This document shows positions 8,441 to 13,661 of a stretch of 13,661 bases of DNA, piece by piece. Source of the stretch: Chromera velia (Eukaryota; Sar; Chromeraceae). The stretch lies in contig JAHBMJ010004188.1 in the NCBI GenBank assembly GCA_018398765.1, positions 25,338-38,998 of the forward strand. Reading direction: 5' to 3'. The first letter of the stretch is position 1, and every line of letters starts with the position of its first letter. A model generated the notes under the pieces. That model was given only the letters and a program-made list of their open reading frames with translations. It ran no database searches and was not told the origin of the DNA. The translations under genes were made by a program, and so were the position numbers.

Positions 8441-8652
8441 CAAATGCTTGCAACAGACTGATCCGAGTCAACCAAAGCCAATTCAAGTTTCCAACGATCC
8501 ATTCCCAGAATCGACAGTGATTCATGCACGGGAAGGGCAGACAATCTTTTCCGACAAGCCGAACTTATTAATAGTTCTGACTTGGATTGCTTCACATGCT
8601 GTGCATGGGCTTTTGTGCAAAGGCCATGCACTGCGGGGGAGGGGGGGCGGGG
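8441..8652. other. Upstream of PDCD5 exon 1, no exon identified
   Basis: No convincing upstream exon or core promoter is seen. An 8-bp hairpin, GTGCATGG (8601-8608) with CCATGCAC (8624-8631), precedes the poly-G run that borders the sequence gap. Confidence 0.5.
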
Positions 8653-8661
8653 NNNNNNNNN
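8653..8661. other. Assembly gap (9 N) inside a poly-G run
   Basis: Nine undetermined bases are flanked on both sides by long G runs (8634-8652 and 8662-8670). The sequence character changes abruptly across it: the right side is strongly GC-rich for about 100 bases. True gap size and continuity are unknown, and the join could be artificial. Confidence 0.95.
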
Positions 8662-8670
8662 GGGGGGGGG

Positions 8671-9294
8671 CGCCCTCGCTGCATGGGCCGCCGCGGATCG
8701 AAAAAGACCGCCCCGGCCCCCTTCAAGCTCCAGAGTCCAGACTCCGCGCGCGCGCCCCCCACCCCCCACCCCCGGTAAAGACCCCGCGCGAAACACCGGG
8801 AATATTTTAACCAGATTAACCGGTACGAAAAAAAACCTCCGCCCCCTAGCTCTTTACATCCCTTTACTAATTACCCTGTTATGTGGTACTTTGCGCTCAG
8901 TACTAGAGTCAGTAGAAGAGTTTTAGACTTATTTAAACTAATTTGGACTCAGAGAGGTTTTTAGACAAATAGAAACAAAGTACATAAGGAAGAAGTTCCG
9001 AAGAATACAAAGGAGTACAAAGGAATACAAAGAAGATCAAAGTTTAAAAGTTGAAGATGGAGCAAAAGATGTGAAAAGCCCCGGCATACCATTACAATTG
9101 ATATGACGCCGGCCTTGTTATGCTCTGAGTCGCGCGGCCTACCCGCGCGCGGCTGTGTAGGGATAGTTACGCCACCTCGCACATGACCATATTCTCATTA
9201 AAATTAAATTCGACTTCGATTATGCAAGCCACCACTGATTTCGATCGCGGCCTGTCATATGCCGCAGCCACGTGGCAAGCCGAAAATACTGGGA
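8671..9294. other. Intergenic region left of the LTR element, no gene seen
   Basis: It begins GC- and C-rich (8671-8800, with a CG-alternating stretch near 8745-8755), then turns AT-richer. A block at 8996-9045 repeats GAATACAAAG/GAGTACAAAG. A GC-rich imperfect palindrome lies near 9130-9153 (CGCGCGGCC ... CGCGCGCGG). No open frame resembles a known protein. Confidence 0.5.
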
Positions 9295-9299
9295 AATAT
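9295..9299. repeat. Left target site duplication AATAT
   Basis: The same five bases AATAT follow the right LTR at 12042-12046. A 5-bp duplication is typical of LTR retrotransposon integration. Confidence 0.88.
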
Positions 9300-9612
9300 T
9301 GTAGCGTAGTGGCTAGCTATACGTTAGCAGACGAGGGCTCATCGAGACAGAGACAGTTAGTCAGACGGAAGGTCTGTTATGCTAGGCGTTTGTTGTTATT
9401 CACTCGTTCATTCTGTTTCTGTCAGTCTGATTCTCATACAACAGAAATCCGACTGTTGATTCATGCGGCTAAATCGCATGCAATGACGTGTGCACTTACT
9501 TTGATCGCGGCCCCGGAACGACGTATACACATACGGGCCGGTTCGATCACAATCGACACGCGAAGGCGGGGCGCTCACTGACGCTCGCACCACGACGGGC
9601 ATACACGTTACA
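9300..9612 (-). repeat. 3' LTR (left copy)
   Basis: 313 bp, TG...CA on both strands. It aligns without gaps to 11729-12041 with about 22 differences. Its open frames read on the + strand are also present in the other copy and are not genes. Confidence 0.92.
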
Positions 9613-10574
9613 CATACCCCTCCCCAGAATGATCGTCCTCGATCATTTCCTTTCCTTCATACAAGCATCGTTCATCCTCGATCATGCTTTATTCATTCCT
9701 GGCAGTGCCTGTACTTGAATGAACTCACATAATGAAATAAGAAGCGAACGGATGGGCATCGATCCTCATAAAACTGATATCGCGGAATCAAGAAATCAAT
9801 TACATCTGCATGAGGATGAAAAATTTTGTTTCACATCCACACACATGCTTTGATCGATCGTCTGGCTCATGAATACATGACATGAAAGCTGTGGTCGCAA
9901 CTAGACCTGCATAAGCTTGCTCACTTTATGTATGCGCGCATGATTTCTAGTGGCAACCATGCCAGTCTCTGTAGGGTCAGACTCGTCAACTCTGTAGCCT
10001 CCCTCTCTCCTCTTCCTGGTGGCAATGCATCTGTGCACGCTTGTCGCACTGTCAACATGAACGACTGATGCTGCTCAATCAATCGTCCACACTTTGAGTA
10101 CCGCTGCACAAACACACTGCAAGCTGGTCTTTCTACGTTTCTTTATAGCTACTGGTCGGAAGAATTGTCAGCCTTCTCTTTTTTTCTGTCAGACGCAATC
10201 TGATACACTTTTACTTGAAAGTTCCCCCCCTTCCTTTTGCTTCACTCAGTGTATAAAGTTTAACCCCAATGAGATCGACCTAGGGTGGGGTCTGCCTCCA
10301 TTTCCCGCAGCTTATGGAGGAGGGCACCACAGGTTGTCTTCTCTATCTCCTCTTTCTTACTCTTCCTTCTCTGCTTGTTTGGCAACGAATACGCTTTCGA
10401 TTTCTATGATCTACTGCTCTGTCAACTCCCCTCCCTCTCCACTCTTTTGGGGCCTGGTATACGACTTTTGACTCCTGTCTGGATCGGTCTTTCTGTTTGA
10501 CGGCGGTTGGGGGAATTGGCGAACTCATCTTCCTCTTTGCCGTCTCTATCCCGTCCCTCACTACACTCACACCC
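9613..10574 (-). other. Post-gag region of the LTR element, no pol recognised
   Basis: About 960 bases lie between the gag stop codon and the 3' LTR, where pol would be expected. No reverse transcriptase or integrase motif was found. One - strand open frame at about 9921-10136 (72 codons, including FVQRYSKCGRLIEQHQSF and DALPPGRGEREATEL) might be a pol remnant or chance; its origin is not established. Confidence 0.5.
9617..9625 (-). promoter_or_regulatory. Polypurine tract of the LTR element
   Basis: On the - strand GGGGAGGGG lies four bases before the 3' LTR, the position where plus-strand DNA synthesis is primed. Confidence 0.75.
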
Positions 10575-11684
10575 CTAGTCACACCCTTCGATGTGATACA
10601 TGCCTGAGGGGCGGTGCACCCACTCATCATCAGACCTCTCTCCTGTGGCACGGACCATCTTCGGCTGCCCCTCTAACTCCCAGATATCACTAGTCTCATC
10701 GGAGTCATGACCAAACGACAGGTGTTTCGGCCCTCTGTCATCTGCCCTCTCTCTCAGTTTCTGAATGATGATGATGTCGTGGTCAGGACAGTCTTTTACA
10801 CCATGACCTACGTGTAATGTCCTGCAGAAGAAACACCCATGGAACTCCCTGAGGATCAGATTCTCTTTCTCTTTGTCAGTCAGGGGTGGCAGCTTTCGGA
10901 TGTTGTATTCTCTGCTTCTGTTCATCTGCCCCAGTATACCGATGTCCATGGGTGCTGGACCAGTGGAATCATGTGTCATATGACCTCTACTAACGGTCAC
11001 AGGGGGTGCTTCTGTTGAAGGAAGTGTTCTGGGGTGGGTTGCTGCTGCAGCAAACGAAACAGATGGGTGGGGAACGATCGAGAGTGCTTCAAATACTGCT
11101 CCTACTGCTGTCTCAAGGTTTGCAGGTTTCTTTCTCTTCACCTCCTTCTGGACGTCTTCGGGAAGACCCTTCTCATACTGATATACTTTGTCGCTCATGC
11201 TCATGTCAGGGATGAAGAGCATCTTGGAGATGAAGTTGCTTATGTACGTCTTGAGATCTGTGCCCGACACTCCCGTATACTTCATCCTGTCCAGTTCATC
11301 TCGGTGATCATCACGAGTCCGTCTGTCCTGAAAACATGTTAGCAGGACAGTCTGGAGCTCCAACCACGTTGCAGGCGTGTGCCCATTCTTTTTTGCGAGC
11401 TTCACAGCTTTCACTGCATCACCTTTGAGGTGGCTATCAGCTACACTGAGCAGCTGTACATCAGTCATGCCATGGAAGTCGCGGTACTTCTCGCACACCC
11501 GGACCCAATCTTCGAATTCCTCAACTGTTCCAGCATAATCGTAGATTGGTTTGATCGCCTTCGCAAAAGCACTGGAAGAAGTGGAATGCAAGTGGCCGAG
11601 GATCGCTCTTAGCTCAGCAATCTCTGCAGCCTGAGCTTGGTACAAAGCTTTCAACTCTTCGAATTCTCTGGTGAAACTTTCCAT
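10575..11684 (-). CDS. gag: Retrotransposon Gag polyprotein, intact
   Basis: An uninterrupted frame of 369 codons starts with ATG 29 bases downstream of the primer binding site and ends with TAG. Residues 1-35 look like a coiled coil (REFEELKALYQAQAAEIAEL). Residues about 45-205 fit the capsid-like core of Retrotrans_gag proteins, including FEDWVRVCEKY and the TWLELQTVLLTCF segment followed by a charged region and KTYISNFISKM. PMDIG (245-249) is a motif common before the nucleocapsid in Ty3-type Gag. A zinc-knuckle-like motif at 284-299 has Cys284, Cys287, His294 and Cys299 with spacing CX2CX6HX4C, two residues longer than the usual CX2CX4HX4C. A charged tail follows. Gag forms the particle that packages element RNA. 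The absence of stop codons despite LTR decay may mean it stayed under selection or is still used. Confidence 0.9.
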   Translation of the reverse strand: MESFTREFEELKALYQAQAAEIAELRAILGHLHSTSSSAFAKAIKPIYDYAGTVEEFEDWVRVCEKYRDFHGMTDVQLLSVADSHLKGDAVKAVKLAKKNGHTPATWLELQTVLLTCFQDRRTRDDHRDELDRMKYTGVSGTDLKTYISNFISKMLFIPDMSMSDKVYQYEKGLPEDVQKEVKRKKPANLETAVGAVFEALSIVPHPSVSFAAAATHPRTLPSTEAPPVTVSRGHMTHDSTGPAPMDIGILGQMNRSREYNIRKLPPLTDKEKENLILREFHGCFFCRTLHVGHGVKDCPDHDIIIIQKLRERADDRGPKHLSFGHDSDETSDIWELEGQPKMVRATGERSDDEWVHRPSGMYHIEGCD

Positions 11685-11712
11685 CCTGACAGAGCAAATT
11701 TGGTCGCAACGA

Positions 11713-11726
11713 GGCTCCTGCTATCA
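11713..11726 (-). promoter_or_regulatory. Primer binding site, initiator-Met tRNA-like
   Basis: On the - strand TGATAGCAGGAGCC begins two bases after the 5' LTR. Its first nine bases match TGGTAGCAG, the complement of the 3' end of an animal-type initiator methionine tRNA, at eight of nine positions. Assignment to a tRNA is tentative without the host tRNA set. Confidence 0.6.
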
Positions 11727-11728
11727 CG

Positions 11729-12041
11729 TGTAGCGTAGTGGCTAGCTATACGTTAGTAGACGAGGGCTCATCGAGACAGAGACAGTTAGTCAGACGGAAG
11801 GTCTGTCATGCTAGGCGTTTGTTATTATTCACTCGTTCATTCTGTTTCTATCAGTCTGACTCTTATGCGACAGAAATACGACTGTTGATTCATGTGGCTA
11901 AATCGTATGCAATGACGTGCGTGCTTACTTCGATCGCGGCCCCGGAACGACGTGCACACACACGGGCCGGTTCGATCACAATCGACACGCGAAGGCGGGG
12001 CGCTCACTGACGCTCGCACCACGACGAGCATACATATCACA
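11729..12041 (-). repeat. 5' LTR (right copy)
   Basis: 313 bp with TG...CA ends, upstream of gag in transcript orientation. It should contain the element's promoter, but no clear TATA box was identified. Confidence 0.92.
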
Positions 12042-12046
12042 AATAT
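12042..12046. repeat. Right target site duplication AATAT
   Basis: Direct copy of 9295-9299. Confidence 0.88.
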
Positions 12047-12774
12047 TAACTTAAATTTCAGAAAATTTAATCTAAAATCTTTAAATTTACGTATCCAACT
12101 CGCCATATTATGAAATTAGAAACTTAGCACACGAACTCAGGCCTCGGATTGACAGAATTGCACCACACCAAACTTCGACTTCAGATCTCTTCCTAGACCT
12201 CTTCTTTATAGATTACTTCCTTCTAGGCTTTTTCATACTTTCTCAAAAGTCAAATGACAATGAAGTTTCTGTCTGACATACAGTGACTCATACTCCCTAG
12301 CGCTAGAGTACGACATCACAAGACCAAATCGTCTGCATACGTGAAACTCCTAGAACCTCCTCATCACTTTGTTTCTAAATATAGCACCCTTTCTGTCTCA
12401 GACTGTCTGATTTGTGTCTACTCTAGCGTCTGCACACGTCATACCGTGTGTCCAGGTCTTTAAGCCTCAGTCAAGCTCGGTTGATCGACGAATCAATCAG
12501 GTAGTCGACAAGTCAATCGATTCTGAATCTGACTTCTTCAGCGGTGACAGCGGTCTCATCAGCCGCACTGTCAACGGCTACATGCTGCACTCAGTAGCCT
12601 GGCCTGTCCCTCGTCTTCTGCATTTCTTTTTAACACAAATTAAGCCTGCCACTTACTCGGCCCGCAACCGATTCATCAATCACTCCATCCACCCATACGT
12701 GCAATCGATCAAGGCAAACTGAGTGTCACAACGAGTGAGCAAGCGATACGTTGAATTTGAAAAAAAAAAGAGAG

Positions 12775-12805
<31 letters not shown>

Positions 12806-12958
12806 TACAGCAAGAAAAGAGCTCGCGAGAGCGAGGTAGAGAGGTAGTTCATTTGGTCCAGCACATTGCCTTCGCATCGTGCAATGAGTCAAAGTAACAA
12901 TCCTCAAGTGATTAGAAGCAGGAGTGACGAAATGAGAAAAGACATCAGGCATCCTCAC
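12047..12958. other. Right flank of the LTR element, no gene recognised
   Basis: The first 80 bases are AT-rich. An open frame on the + strand up to 12722 (about 100 codons, with VDRRINQVVDKSIDSESDFF) resembles nothing known. An A run followed by GA repeats lies at 12761-12805. No supported gene. Confidence 0.45.
12768..12806. repeat. GA microsatellite
   Basis: Dinucleotide GA run interrupted once by GGCAGA. Confidence 0.9.
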
Positions 12959-13052
12959 CTCCCATTTTTTCCCGGTAAAATTCTCTCTCTCTCTCCCTCT
13001 CTCCCCCCTCTCTTTCCCTCTCCTTCTCTTTTCTTCGGTCGCTATTGTTCCT
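12959..13052 (-). other. Candidate Arg/Glu-rich exon
   Basis: On the - strand an acceptor (CATTGTGCAG, at 13053-13062) precedes 94 bases that end at GGGAG|GTGAGG. One frame reads RNNSDRRKEKERERE, then more Arg-Glu repeats, then FYREKMG, like the charged segments of splicing factors. Much of it is a GA-rich tract, which produces such residues by chance, and no neighbouring exons were found. Confidence 0.22.
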
Positions 13053-13661
13053 CTGCACAATGAGGCGTGCATGCAGTCCAAAAGGCTAACATTAACATGG
13101 CTTTCATTCAGCCAGAAGATTCAGAGAAGGACAACAAAACACGAAAGAAATCGATCCGCCCAAACCCAGAGAAAGAAAGGTACATTCAAGAAGAGCCCCG
13201 CCCCCCTCCACACACACACCGACATCCATTCTACACTCCCTCCTCTTCACACTAAATCCCAAGAGGGACCCCTGAGCTTACTTACAACACTCCAAAAAAA
13301 GAAAAATGCCCAGAATTGTTTCAGCTTCCTTTCAAGTCCGGAAAGAAGTTAACTGCATGCACGCACATCATCAAATCGATCAGCATCCCAAGTCACCACC
13401 AGTACTACCCATGCAGGAGGACGTCACCACAGAACGTACGTTGCTACGAAAAGAGGAACGCGCCCCCTCCTGCACGCGCTCCCTCGGCAGTCCCCTCCCC
13501 GCAAGGGGAGCGCCCATACCCGCCCCTCTCACAGCCCCCCCCACCACGGTGCGAGAGCGACGACCCGCACGTCGACCCACGCGCCGCGCCCCTCCGAAAA
13601 GTTGTCGCAAAGGAGAACGAAGGACCTCGCTGTCCTGGTCCCTGAGCAACCGACTCTGCCC
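13053..13661. other. Right end of window, GC-rich from about 13440, no gene seen
   Basis: Several open frames run through the C-rich segment 13460-13600 on both strands, but the composition alone explains them. The CG-rich stretch could be a promoter region of a gene outside the window; that is a guess. Confidence 0.4.

Larger units (their letters stand above)
9300..12041 (-). mobile_element. Non-autonomous LTR retrotransposon with gag only
   Basis: Two direct 313-bp LTRs (9300-9612 and 11729-12041) with TG...CA ends, a perfect 5-bp target duplication, a primer binding site, a polypurine tract and a gag gene define a complete 2742-bp element transcribed from the - strand. No protease, reverse transcriptase, RNase H or integrase frame is recognised in the 2.1-kb interior, so it would need enzymes supplied by a relative. 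Gag features (capsid-like core, PMDIG, zinc knuckle) fit Ty3-type elements, but without reverse transcriptase the superfamily is unproven. LTR divergence of about 7% indicates that the insertion is not recent. Confidence 0.92.

Noticed and set aside
8819-8925. Organelle-derived insertion, suggested by a hydrophobic frame (LALYIPLLITLLCG)
   Set aside because: The frame is short, no organelle gene is recognised, and the sequence lies next to an uncertain assembly gap.
9302-9380. A tRNA gene at the LTR edge, suggested by a D-arm-like sequence
   Set aside because: No acceptor stem, anticodon arm or properly spaced T-arm can be folded; only isolated box-like motifs remain.
9183-9581. A + strand frame of 132 codons, and its similar partner at 11738-12010
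   Set aside because: Both lie in or overlap the two LTR copies. Their similarity reflects the LTR duplication, not a gene family.

Overview
The window is nuclear DNA from a eukaryote. It has GT-AG introns, very small exons, dense CA/GA/GAAA microsatellites, an LTR retrotransposon and a terminal-inverted-repeat DNA transposon. A unicellular alga or protist, possibly an alveolate such as a chromerid, would fit this style. That placement is only a guess; nothing in the window fixes the species.

Region 1, about 265-4813, is a DNA transposon of about 4.5 kb. It has perfect 17-bp inverted termini (CATCAGTGGGTTAACTC), a matching 6-bp target duplication (TAGTTA) and, just inside each end, clusters of the motif ATAATCATTAT. 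It carries two divergent genes. On the + strand (3188-4522, one 78-nt intron) is a protein resembling the C-terminal part of a Plavaka/CACTA-type transposase; the catalytic half was not found. On the - strand (2727 down to 972) is a multi-exon gene of unknown function with an acidic, coiled-coil C-terminal half and an in-frame TGA. It may be a passenger or captured host gene. An 87-bp minisatellite lies between its stop codon and the left transposon end.

Region 2, 5505-8440 on the - strand, is a host gene for PDCD5 (TFAR19). I reconstructed it from seven exons of 41-65 nt, all with GT-AG borders and consistent phases, giving 131 codons plus the stop. Its introns are filled with microsatellites. 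The usual N-terminal helix of the family is not visible, so the gene may start further upstream, past an unresolved poly-G gap (8653-8661).

Region 3, 9300-12041, is a complete but non-autonomous LTR retrotransposon lying on the - strand. It has two 313-bp LTRs with TG...CA ends, an AATAT target duplication, an initiator-Met-like primer binding site, a purine tract and a single intact gag gene. No protease, reverse transcriptase or integrase was recognised. The LTRs differ at about 22 positions, nearly all transitions.

The rest (1-264, 4814-5404, 8671-9294 and 12047-13661) holds no gene I can identify, apart from one weak candidate exon at 12959-13052. The DNA transposon genes and the gag gene belong to their own elements. 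PDCD5 is the only clearly recognised cellular gene.
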